From positions 1 through 22,335 of the forward strand of contig JBNJHN010000028.1 in assembly GCA_051748565.1 (NCBI GenBank): a stretch of 22,335 bases of DNA, written 5' to 3'. The position numbers and the translations under genes were made by a program. The first letter of the stretch is position 1. Every line of letters starts with the position of its first letter. Under the pieces are notes generated by a model, which saw only the letters and a program-made list of their open reading frames with translations, did no database searches and was not told the origin of the DNA. This document shows positions 7,758-15,374 of the stretch, in pieces. Origin of the DNA: SKPH01 sp051748565. Lineage in GTDB: Bacteria; Bacillota; Dethiobacteria; DTU022.

Positions 7758-8528
7758 ATGATCAGAAGTGACATCAGGGCTTATATCAATATAGCAGCGC
7801 TGGCTCTAGTTATATTATTTAACTTTCTTTCTAATGCTATACCTTTTAATGGATTGACTCAAGCAGATCTTGGCGAATTATACCCGGTATTAATTACCCC
7901 GGCCACCTATGTTTTTTCAATTTGGGGTTTAATCTATCTTGCTCTTATTGCTTTCATAATCTACCAGACCCTGCCTAATTTCCGAGAAAACCCGGCGGTA
8001 AAAGCGGTCGGTATTTTATTTGCAGTAAGCAGCCTTTTTAATATTCTCTGGCTATTTTTCTGGCACTATCAGCGTATAGGCTGGTCAATGATTATCATGC
8101 TTCTGTTACTGGCAACTCTGATTATGGTTTATCTGCGCATTGGTGCGGTAACGACTGAAAAATCGTTTTACGATCGCCTTTTGGTCAAGTATCCATTTAG
8201 CCTTTACCTGGGCTGGATTACTGCAGCCACGATTGTTAATTTTAACGTGCTGCTTTACAACATCGGCTGGCTCGGCGTTGGTGCAGGCGGAGTCTTTTTC
8301 ACCATACTTATGATTGTTATTGCTGCCGTGGTGGCCCTGGCGGTTTTTTACCTGCGTCAGGATTATATTTATACTGCCGTTTTCGTTTGGGCTTTAATCG
8401 GGATAGGTGTGCGTCATGGTTCCGATCTGATTTTACTGACAATCGTAGCATGGTTTGCCGCAGCGGCAATTGTGTTCTTTCTTGGTTGGATCACAGCCCG
8501 GGGCAGAATCTCTATGAGAAATGGTTAA
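7758..8528 (+). CDS. TspO/MBR-related tryptophan-rich membrane protein
   Basis: This roughly 256-residue integral membrane protein resembles the extended TspO/MBR-like group. The family hallmark is an ITPATYVFSIWGLIYLALI segment near residues 46-64 (Pro, Trp and Tyr in a helix), followed by NILWLFFWHYQRIGWSMIIM and further Trp-rich helices; about seven hydrophobic helices can be drawn. TspO proteins bind porphyrins or tetrapyrroles and modulate stress responses, but the longer bacterial relatives are not characterised. I chose ATG 7758, 10 bases after GAGGAG; the ATG at 7740 overlaps that ribosome site. It follows the dap operon but is probably separate. The MFS gene at 8621 follows 92 bases later. 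Confidence 0.75.
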   Translation: MIRSDIRAYINIAALALVILFNFLSNAIPFNGLTQADLGELYPVLITPATYVFSIWGLIYLALIAFIIYQTLPNFRENPAVKAVGILFAVSSLFNILWLFFWHYQRIGWSMIIMLLLLATLIMVYLRIGAVTTEKSFYDRLLVKYPFSLYLGWITAATIVNFNVLLYNIGWLGVGAGGVFFTILMIVIAAVVALAVFYLRQDYIYTAVFVWALIGIGVRHGSDLILLTIVAWFAAAAIVFFLGWITARGRISMRNG

Positions 8529-8620
8529 TATATCAGCTGTCATTGTTTAAAGAATGCTTATTATGATTATCGGAACGTCAGGTTATTGTCTCCTGCAGGA
8601 GAGGCGGTGTATCAGGGAAT

Positions 8621-9946
8621 ATGGAATTTACTAATAAACAGCCCAGCCGGCGTAACGGTCTCATCAGTCTGCTTATAGGGCCGGTATTTATATTAAATTC
8701 TTTAATATTTTTCTTTCAGGCTTTAACAAAAAATCTTTTTCCGCCCCTCATAATACCTTTGCGGGAAGCTTTTGTGATTGATAATGCCCAGGCCGGCCTG
8801 CTGGTTACCCTTGTCTTTTTCGGTTATGCTCTTGCCCGCTTTCCATCAGGAATTATGGCCGATCAAATTGGCTGCACAAAAACAGTCATCCTGGGTAGTG
8901 GAGCAATGGCCATATCCTTTGTTGCAGTTGCAGTTTCCCCAAATTATCCTGTAATGGCTCTCATGACTTTTGTTCTCGGTATAAGCAGCGGCATATATGT
9001 TACTGCCGGATATACGTTGGCCGTAATTATAGGATCACGTAAGCGGGCTGCTACGGCTACTGCCGCTTTTGAATCTTTCGGGATTGTAGCTGCAATAATA
9101 TCACCGATTTTGGTAACAATTTTTGTAATTTTTCTGAACTGGCAGCTTTTATTTGTCTTTTCAGGTTTGCTGCTGGTCCTAGTGACAGCAATTTTTTATC
9201 GCTTTCGTGAACGTTCTGTTGGATTCGAAGAGGGATATGCACAGAATAACAAGATGGGAAATAAACGGCTGGATGGCCTGCCGGGGCAAAAGAAATCCAG
9301 TGGTAAATTAAAAAGGTTTTTCAGAGATGTGCTGGCTTCATCTGTTATATTTCGAGATCCGCTGATCAGACGATTTATCATTTGGAGTACCCTGGTCGGC
9401 GGTTTAGGAGCACTTTCGTGGACAGGAATTAATGCATTTATTCCAACTTTCCTGGTTGAGGAGCGGGGTTACAGTTACGAAGTTGCCAACCGTATGTTTG
9501 TTATTGTTGCTTTTGCGGGTTTGGCAGCTAAAATAGGCACCGGCTGGCTAGCTGATCGTTTTGGCAATAATCCAGTTTTGTTTTTTAACCTCGTTTTTAG
9601 TGTAGGTCTTTTTATCGCTATGACCCTGATTTTCAGCCACTGGCTAATGCTGCTCACTCTGACATTGCTTGGCGCGGCCTGCCTTAACACAAACACACTG
9701 ATCAATTCTTATGTTCTTCGTAACATGCCGCCCAAATATCAGGGAGCCGGTTTTGGGCTTTTTAGTACAGCCTATACAGTAATATATAGTTTCGGACCTT
9801 ACATGACCGGCTTTTTGTCTGAATTATTCAGCCTGAGTAGAGCTATACAGTTAAGCTCTATTGGAGCTGTTGCAGCGGCAGGCTTGATTCTGGCTGCCAA
9901 TTATTTTGTACCTAAGCGTCTCTTGTCAACCATGGCTTCTACATAG
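8621..9946 (+). CDS. Major facilitator superfamily transporter
   Basis: This 441-residue protein has 12 predicted helices, with a basic cytoplasmic loop (about residues 190-235, RFRERSVGFEEGYAQNNK onward) between the halves. Motif A appears as SGIMADQIGCTKT after helix 2 and GWLADRFGNNP in the second half. The general look is that of oxalate/nitrate- or sugar-acid-type anion MFS carriers, but the substrate is not decidable. The start ATG has AGGAGAGG at 8598-8604, a rather long spacing. It precedes the gamma-glutamyltransferase-family gene by about 105-120 bases in the same direction, so it could import or export the substrate or product of that peptide pathway; this is inference from position. 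Confidence 0.85.
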   Translation: MEFTNKQPSRRNGLISLLIGPVFILNSLIFFFQALTKNLFPPLIIPLREAFVIDNAQAGLLVTLVFFGYALARFPSGIMADQIGCTKTVILGSGAMAISFVAVAVSPNYPVMALMTFVLGISSGIYVTAGYTLAVIIGSRKRAATATAAFESFGIVAAIISPILVTIFVIFLNWQLLFVFSGLLLVLVTAIFYRFRERSVGFEEGYAQNNKMGNKRLDGLPGQKKSSGKLKRFFRDVLASSVIFRDPLIRRFIIWSTLVGGLGALSWTGINAFIPTFLVEERGYSYEVANRMFVIVAFAGLAAKIGTGWLADRFGNNPVLFFNLVFSVGLFIAMTLIFSHWLMLLTLTLLGAACLNTNTLINSYVLRNMPPKYQGAGFGLFSTAYTVIYSFGPYMTGFLSELFSLSRAIQLSSIGAVAAAGLILAANYFVPKRLLSTMAST

Positions 9947-9968
9947 AAGTTCTTAACTTATTTCTATG
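9942..9968 (+). terminator. AT-rich hairpin at the end of the MFS gene
   Basis: CATAGAA (9942-9948) and TTCTATG (9962-9968) pair across the stop codon, and an inner AAGTT/AACTT pair extends the structure. No U-tract follows. It may partly separate the MFS gene from the downstream GGT-family gene, or merely be AT-rich sequence. Confidence 0.25.
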
Positions 9969-10066
9969 ATCTATTGTTTGGTAGAAAGTTGCATTAGACA
10001 TCATTCAGGTTCTCCGGGAAGAATGCTGTTTTACAGCTATCTTCATAGAAAGTGAGCAAACTTGAG

Positions 10067-11749
10067 ATGGCCGATTTTGCAACGTACCGAAAGAAGACAG
10101 TGAAAATTGCAAAGAGCCAGCACGGTATGGTCTCAACGGCTTCGCATGTCGCCACTGAAGCCGGCGTCCGGATTTTGGAAAAAGGAGGCAATGCGGTTGA
10201 TGCAGCGGTTGCATCTGCCTTTTGTTTGGGTGTCACAGAGCCGCAGTCATCTGGCCTGGGTGGCCAGAGCATGGTTCTTTTTTACCACGGGTTAAATGGT
10301 AATTTTAAGACTATTGCTTTGGATGGATCTTCCAGGGCCCCTTTTGGTATCAACCCCAACAATCTGCCGATCCAACCGTTGAAACTGGGAATAAAGGCAA
10401 CCACTGTACCTTCCACCCCGGCCACACTTGGTTACTTCCTGGAAACTTACGGAACATTATCTTTAGAAGAAGTAATGAAGCCGTCAATATTGGCAGCAAG
10501 AGGAGGCTTCAAGGTTTCTGCTCTGCAGCACAAACTGGTCTCTGCCGATAGCAGCAAGCTTAAAGATAAAACATTGCGTTCTGTTTTTTTTAAAAATGGC
10601 AGGCCTCTCAATGCCGGTGATACAGCTTATCAGCCTCAACTGGCAGATTGTTTGGAGAAAATGAGTTCAAAAGGTTGGAGAGATTTCTATATAGGTGAAA
10701 TCGGTGAGGCCATTATCAAAGATATGAATCAGCGTGGTGGCTTGATATCCCGAGCAGACTTAAGCCAGATCCCGTTACCAATTCATCGGGAAGTTTTATG
10801 TGGTACATACCGTGGTTATGAGTTGGCAACTTTCCCTCCTCCGGGTGCAGGGCGTGCATTGGTTCAAATTTTAAACACCATGGAGTATTTGGATCCGGAA
10901 CTGCTAAATTTGGATTCCCCCCTGGGCACTGTATTACTGGCCATGGCTTTTCGGGCTGCGCTTGTGAAAAGAGAACGTTTTCCCATAGATCCGGCACTTT
11001 ACCCGCAACTTGCTGACAAATGGATGGTTGACAAAGAAAGCGCTTCACACATTGCTGCCCGCATAAAAGACCTTGTATCCTACCTTGAAAATAAAAAAAA
11101 CGAACAGGTGCTAATGCCTCCTTCAACTGCCGGCGAAACGACACATCTTTCTGTAGCCGATTCATATGGTAACATTGTAGGCATTACACAATCAATCGAA
11201 CTTGCTTTCGGGGCCAAAACTATGGCTGCGGAATTAGGCTTTTTTTACAACAACTATATGAGCGCTTTTGATTATAAAAATATGATGCATCCTTGCTATC
11301 TTGTCCCCGGAGGACGACCTTATAGCAGTGTAGCTCCAACCCTTCTGTTCCGGAAAAACAAGCAGCCTTTTTTAATGGTTGGCAGTCCGGGCAGCGAGCG
11401 TATAGCCACAACCCTTGCCCAGGTTATTATCAGGATAATTGATGGCGGCCAGGATCTGGCAGCGGCGGTAGGGGCCCCACGTTTTCATGCTGGCAGTACG
11501 GGCAAAATCATGATTGAAAAAAGAAGTTATAGTCCTGAGCTGGTGGGTGCATTGAACCAGGTAGGTTTTGATGTAAGCAGTTGCGGAGCATACAGCTTTT
11601 TTCTGGGTTGTGTACAGGCTTTGGAAGTTCCCGAATCTCCCGACGGAATTTTTATAGGTGTTTCAGATCCCCGACGTGATGGAAGTGCGAGAGGTCCCCG
11701 CTACTTGCCACCTTCAAAATTAACCTCCGCCGGGAAAGCCCTAAAATAA
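10067..11749 (+). CDS. Gamma-glutamyltransferase family N-terminal nucleophile hydrolase
   Basis: Members are made as one chain and cleave themselves before a conserved Thr, which becomes the nucleophile transferring or hydrolysing gamma-glutamyl groups. From ATG 10067 it has 560 residues (a GTG at 10052 is the alternative; neither has a good ribosome site). The N-terminal SHVATEAGVRILEKGGNAVD and SSGLGGQSM motifs are typical. The processing site is E-TTHLS with nucleophile Thr358, followed by FGAKTMAAELG and GGRPYSSVAPT, the glycine/serine substrate loop. There is no signal peptide, so it should be cytoplasmic, unlike E. coli Ggt. Where Ggt has the substrate-binding Arg in DxRExAP, this protein has DGSSRAP, seen in divergent GGT relatives, so the substrate may not be glutathione. 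The ATP-grasp gene starts 16 bases later. Confidence 0.88.
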   Translation: MADFATYRKKTVKIAKSQHGMVSTASHVATEAGVRILEKGGNAVDAAVASAFCLGVTEPQSSGLGGQSMVLFYHGLNGNFKTIALDGSSRAPFGINPNNLPIQPLKLGIKATTVPSTPATLGYFLETYGTLSLEEVMKPSILAARGGFKVSALQHKLVSADSSKLKDKTLRSVFFKNGRPLNAGDTAYQPQLADCLEKMSSKGWRDFYIGEIGEAIIKDMNQRGGLISRADLSQIPLPIHREVLCGTYRGYELATFPPPGAGRALVQILNTMEYLDPELLNLDSPLGTVLLAMAFRAALVKRERFPIDPALYPQLADKWMVDKESASHIAARIKDLVSYLENKKNEQVLMPPSTAGETTHLSVADSYGNIVGITQSIELAFGAKTMAAELGFFYNNYMSAFDYKNMMHPCYLVPGGRPYSSVAPTLLFRKNKQPFLMVGSPGSERIATTLAQVIIRIIDGGQDLAAAVGAPRFHAGSTGKIMIEKRSYSPELVGALNQVGFDVSSCGAYSFFLGCVQALEVPESPDGIFIGVSDPRRDGSARGPRYLPPSKLTSAGKALK

Positions 11750-11765
11750 AGGGAGGTTAAAGCAT

Positions 11766-13934
11766 ATGAAAATCGCCATTGTTTTTAACCGAGACAGCAA
11801 GGCGGTTATAAACCTTTTTGGAACCCCAAACCGCGAAAAGTACGGCCTCGAAACAATCAAGATGATTAAAGAAGCCCTGGAAAACGGAGGGCACCAGGTC
11901 AAAGCTTTTGAAGGAGACAAAAATGTTATCCATTCCCTGGAAGAATTTATGCCAACGGTGATCTCCGGTGAGCGCCCCGGACTGGTTTTCAATCTGAGCT
12001 ACGGAATTCAGGGCCGGGCCCGCTATGCTCACATTCCGGGTATTTTGGAAATGCTGGGTATTCCTTACGTGGGTTCCGGTCCGGATACTCATACAGTTGC
12101 CCTGGATAAGGTGTTAACCAAGATTGTGCTGCTGCAAAGCGGACTGCCTACGCCAAAATTCACGGTTCTGGATACACCTGAGTTTAAATTGCCACTCGGT
12201 GATGGTCTGAACTTTCCACTCATTATTAAACCTAAAGGAGAAGCTGTTTCCTTTGGTTTAAAGATTGTTAAAAGTGATCAGGAACTGCGAGAGGGAGTAA
12301 GGGTCATTTACGATATGTATAAGGCACCTACTCTGGTTGAAGAATATATTGAAGGACGCGAGATTAATATTGGGCTGCTGGGCAATAGACCGGTTGAAGT
12401 TTTCCCGCCTGTGGAAGTAATATTTAACGAAGGCGAGCGTATTTTCACCTATGAAGATAAACTAATGATCAGCGGACGTAAATTGGAAAAGATTTGCCCG
12501 GCACCTCTTGAAGCGAAAATGACACAAAAAATTAAAACTATGGCAAAAAATGCTTTCGAAGCTCTTGGATGTTTTGACAGCGCTCGGGTTGATTTTCGTT
12601 TGGATGATAATGGAAATTTGTATGTCCTGGAGGTTAACTCCATGCCCAGCCTTGAGCCAAATGGTTCCTATGTTTTTGCTGCAGCCAGTATGGGGCTTGA
12701 TTACAGCACCCTGGTTAATCGTCTAATAAAAATTACCAGCCAACGTTACTTTGGGTTTCCCGAAGCTGAAGATCCTTTGAAAATAACCCGGGATGATCCT
12801 AAATCAAAAGTATTTGCTTTCCTTACCCAGAACCGGGATAAGATCGAGGAAGAGTTGAAGAATTGGACCAATATAATTAGCTGTACAGCGGATCCGGTAG
12901 GGCTGGGAGCTGTAATCAAACGGCTTGAAAGTCAATTATTAAAGATGGGTTTGGAGCCGGTGGAAACATTCACTGACTTTCATTCGGCATGGGTCTGGCA
13001 AACGGAAGCCGGTTTTGAAGGAGGCGCGCTCCTATTAGCTTCCGGCGATGTTCCGAGTGATACGGGGGGAAGTTATTCCATCCCTTTCCGGCGTGACCCC
13101 GAATGGCTTTACGGTGAGGGTATAGCCTCAAGCCGGGCTGGGATTACCTGTATTGTACAGGCACTCAATGCTTTGCAATCAGCCGGGAGATTACGGGATA
13201 ATAAAATAGGTGTATTTATTTATACAGATGAAGGTCGGGGGATGCGATACAGCAGTCAACTCCTTCAAAAAGCTGCTTCCCGGGCAGGACATGTAATAGT
13301 TTTACAGCCCGGATTTCAGAACGGAAAAGTAGTTGATCAACGCAGGGGATCACGTAAGTTCAGTATCCTGGTTGAAGGTGCTTTTCAGCGTATTGGTGCC
13401 CTCCGGTCTACCGGTGACCTGATGAGCTGGTTTTTAAACCGGGCAGACAGGGTGAATACCTTGAGCTGTCCCAAAGAGAAAGTGACTGTTGCTCTGCAGG
13501 AAATTCAATCAGAACGTTACAGTGTTCTACTACCCCACAGGATCAGGGCCACAGTTTATGTAACATTCCTGGATGCCCGCCTGGCGGATGAAGCGGAAGC
13601 AAGGCTGTATGAACTGTTTGCACCCGACCAAAAAGGGCAGGATGAACCCCAGGTCTATATAGAAAAACTGGAAGAAAGGCCCCCCTTAATTCGTAGCCGG
13701 GAAACCTATGATTTAATCACGCAATTGAAAGGAATAAGCGAAGACTGGAAACTGCCTTTTGGCGTTGAGTCCAGCCTGCTTCCTTCGGCGGCCGGAGTAA
13801 TTCCTGTTGGAATACCGGTAGTTTGCGGCTTTGGACCGGCAAGTCAGGATATGTATACCCCGCATGAATGCATCCACCGAGGCGAATTCATGCAGCGCTT
13901 ACTACTTTTAACCCTGTTTTTATTGGAGGAGTGA
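11766..13934 (+). CDS. D-Ala-D-Ala-ligase-like ATP-grasp protein fused to an M20-peptidase-like domain
   Basis: This 722-residue protein has two parts. Residues 1-335 resemble D-alanine-D-alanine ligase: a pre-ATP-grasp domain ending GIPYVGSG, Lys155 in IIKPKGEAVSFG, and the metal/phosphate set Asp276, Glu289 and Asn291 in LEVNSMPS, so ATP-dependent carboxylate-amine ligation is likely. Residues about 347-722 follow the M20 aminoacylase/carboxypeptidase fold, but most metal ligands are changed: HxD is S426-G-D428, the GRGxxD Asp is Ser455, DEE is D488-E489-Gly490, and the C-terminal AHxPxE His is Tyr697. The M20 part is therefore probably not a normal metallopeptidase; it may bind peptide. 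GGGAGG precedes the ATG at 11766. It forms an operon with the GGT-family gene (16-base gap) and is followed 7 bases later by a truncated formylglutamate-amidohydrolase-like gene. Confidence 0.8.
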   Translation: MKIAIVFNRDSKAVINLFGTPNREKYGLETIKMIKEALENGGHQVKAFEGDKNVIHSLEEFMPTVISGERPGLVFNLSYGIQGRARYAHIPGILEMLGIPYVGSGPDTHTVALDKVLTKIVLLQSGLPTPKFTVLDTPEFKLPLGDGLNFPLIIKPKGEAVSFGLKIVKSDQELREGVRVIYDMYKAPTLVEEYIEGREINIGLLGNRPVEVFPPVEVIFNEGERIFTYEDKLMISGRKLEKICPAPLEAKMTQKIKTMAKNAFEALGCFDSARVDFRLDDNGNLYVLEVNSMPSLEPNGSYVFAAASMGLDYSTLVNRLIKITSQRYFGFPEAEDPLKITRDDPKSKVFAFLTQNRDKIEEELKNWTNIISCTADPVGLGAVIKRLESQLLKMGLEPVETFTDFHSAWVWQTEAGFEGGALLLASGDVPSDTGGSYSIPFRRDPEWLYGEGIASSRAGITCIVQALNALQSAGRLRDNKIGVFIYTDEGRGMRYSSQLLQKAASRAGHVIVLQPGFQNGKVVDQRRGSRKFSILVEGAFQRIGALRSTGDLMSWFLNRADRVNTLSCPKEKVTVALQEIQSERYSVLLPHRIRATVYVTFLDARLADEAEARLYELFAPDQKGQDEPQVYIEKLEERPPLIRSRETYDLITQLKGISEDWKLPFGVESSLLPSAAGVIPVGIPVVCGFGPASQDMYTPHECIHRGEFMQRLLLLTLFLLEE

Positions 13935-13941
13935 AGGTATA

Positions 13942-14061
13942 TTGCCCGTGGCCTGTCTACCGGTAATTATTTTAGTTCCCCACGGTGGTTTGGAAATACC
14001 TTTTGAATTAAGCAGTTATTGCCGGCTTGATCTGCCTGCACTGCTGAAATACAAAAGATAG
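13942..14061 (+). pseudogene. N-terminal remnant of an N-formylglutamate amidohydrolase-like gene
   Basis: A TTG at 13942, preceded by GGAGGAGTGAAGG, opens a 39-codon frame. It reads MPVACLPVIILVPHGG and continues LEIPFELSSYCRLDLPALLK. This resembles the start of the HutG-type N-formylglutamate amidohydrolase family, where VPHGG or PHSG carries a metal-binding His followed by an IP-E motif. The reading frame then ends after YKR at 14059-14061. Full-length members have well over 200 residues, so only the first strand and helix remain. The ribosome site and tight 7-base spacing behind the ATP-grasp gene show that it was once the third gene of that operon. It was too short to be obvious as an ORF. 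The family assignment rests on about 30 residues. Confidence 0.55.
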
Positions 14062-14322
14062 GGTCCCAACTGCTGCCACCACCACAACCACAATACTTTC
14101 AACCTGGTTGATAAGAATGGGAAAAACACTCTTTTTTTTCGCCTTCTTAAACTTGTTCGGCCCGAATTTACTTCTTTGTTTCTTTACCTGCTTCTGGCTA
14201 AGCCCTTCCTTTTGTTCTACAGAAAAAAAGTCTAAAATTTCCCGGTCTTTTTGGGCCCACGGTTTCTGAGGCAGTTCATTGCCCTGATTTTTCCCAGGTA
14301 TTTCGCTATTATGTTCTAACAT
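14008..14322 (-). pseudogene. Truncated N-terminus of a P-type cation-transporting ATPase
   Basis: This 104-codon frame matches the cation-ATPase N-terminal domain of Ca2+/Na+-type P2 ATPases. PQKPWAQKDREILDFFSVEQ is followed by the family's EGLSQKQVKKQRSKFGPNKF (GLs-eV-R-yGpN), then KKSVFPILINQVESIVVVVV, the start of the first membrane helix, ending at LSFVFQQ. The next ten residues (CRQIKPAITA) are not ATPase-like and run antisense into the formylglutamate-amidohydrolase remnant. The actuator, phosphorylation (DKTGT) and nucleotide domains, about 800 residues, are missing. A GGAAAG ribosome site precedes ATG 14322. It lies 83 bases downstream of mutM on the same strand and was probably expressed with the repair genes before truncation. 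Confidence 0.75.
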
Positions 14323-14405
14323 TTTTGCTTTCCATTGTTTCTAACGAAGTATGCGTTCGCTTGATATAAATAAGACCGCTTAATTCAAAATGACGGTTTT
14401 TGTTT

Positions 14406-15191
14406 TCAGTTTTTCTGGCACTTCGGGCAAAAATAAGTTCCCCGGGTATTAATTTTTATTTTTTTTATCGGACCACAGCACTTTGGACATCTATCATCTG
14501 CCCCCCTGTGAGGGATAATATAATCATCGGGTAGTTTTTTTGGGTCTGCCTTCTTATCAATTGCGGTAGTGAGTACTTTTTGGATCTGCTGATATAAATT
14601 TTTAATACTATCTTCATCTAAATCGTTGATACTAATTTTAGGATGTATCCCGGATTGAAACAAAATTTCATCGGAGTAGATATTGCCAATTCCTGATATA
14701 AGGCCCTGATTCATCAGCGTGGTTTTAACGGATCCCCGCCGGTTTGCTATCAGATTACGGAAGCGCTCATAGGACATTTCCAGCGCATCTTCTCCCACCT
14801 CATGTTGCCGCAAATAGTCCTCTTTGTCCTTAACAATCTCAACTTTCCCCAGCATCCTTTGGCTATTATAGGCCAGGTGATAACCGTTATCAAAATGAAA
14901 TAATAGACGGGTATGCGGAGGCCGATCATCCTTATCCTTATAATATTTGAAATAGCCAGTCATACCGAAATGGAACACAATCCATAAGTTACTATCGAGG
15001 CAAGCAAACAAGTGCTTACCATGACGCCTGGTTTCTAAGAAGCGGTGGCCATGGACCCTGCGCCCCAGCCCCTGGGGCGTGGTACCAACAAGTACACGTT
15101 CCTTTTCCACTTCTACAGCGGTTATTTTTTTATTCAAGGCCTGTTCGTCCATATACTTTCTAAAAACTTCTACATCTGGTAATTCAGGCAT
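14406..15191 (-). CDS. mutM: Formamidopyrimidine-DNA glycosylase (Fpg/MutM family)
   Basis: Fpg excises oxidised purines such as 8-oxoguanine and nicks the resulting abasic site. The 261-residue protein starts MPELPDVEVF, so Pro2 (the catalytic N-terminal amine after Met removal) and Glu3 are present; the common form is PELPEVE. Lys59 in RRHGKHLF, HFGMTG, the SGIGNIYSDEILF helix-two-turn-helix segment and a C-terminal zinc finger with two CxxC pairs (RCPKCCGP and YFCPKC) are all visible. GAGAGG lies about 5 bases before the ATG. It follows ligA on the same strand after a 151-base gap that carries an opposing promoter. Function as Fpg rather than endonuclease VIII is favoured by overall motif agreement. 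Confidence 0.92.
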   Translation of the reverse strand: MPELPDVEVFRKYMDEQALNKKITAVEVEKERVLVGTTPQGLGRRVHGHRFLETRRHGKHLFACLDSNLWIVFHFGMTGYFKYYKDKDDRPPHTRLLFHFDNGYHLAYNSQRMLGKVEIVKDKEDYLRQHEVGEDALEMSYERFRNLIANRRGSVKTTLMNQGLISGIGNIYSDEILFQSGIHPKISINDLDEDSIKNLYQQIQKVLTTAIDKKADPKKLPDDYIIPHRGADDRCPKCCGPIKKIKINTRGTYFCPKCQKN

Positions 15192-15192
15192 T

Positions 15193-15222
15193 TTGACCTC
15201 TCTGTAAAAACCGGCTTATAAA
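15193..15222 (+). promoter_or_regulatory. Sigma-A-type promoter reading toward the 3' end of ligA
   Basis: TTGACC (15193-15198) and TATAAA (15217-15222) are 18 bases apart on the plus strand, starting two bases beyond the mutM start codon. The transcript would begin near 15229, pass the small ORF at 15291 and run antisense into ligA. It may belong to a gene lost from this gap. Confidence 0.5.
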
Positions 15223-15290
15223 TCCGGGAAACGGCAGTCCCTATGATATACTGCAGGTGTTTAATTCCTATAAAAAGGACAGAGGGTAAG

Positions 15291-15374
15291 GTGAAAAAAG
15301 AAGAAGCAGGATATTTTCTTTTTCTTATACTCTTGGCCGGGTCTATGAATTGGCTTCATTTAACAAACTTTTAA
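15291..15374 (+). CDS. Small hydrophobic peptide or gene remnant
   Basis: A GTG at 15291 preceded by GAGGGTAAG opens a 27-residue frame, MKKEEAGYFLFLILLAGSMN followed by WLHLTNF. It has a charged start, one hydrophobic helix (residues 7-18) and an aromatic tail. It overlaps the 3' end of ligA by 32 bases on the opposite strand, and the promoter at 15193-15222 points at it. It could be a small membrane peptide, or the start of a membrane protein whose remainder was lost when ligA came to lie beside it. I recognise no family. Confidence 0.3.
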   Translation: MKKEEAGYFLFLILLAGSMNWLHLTNF

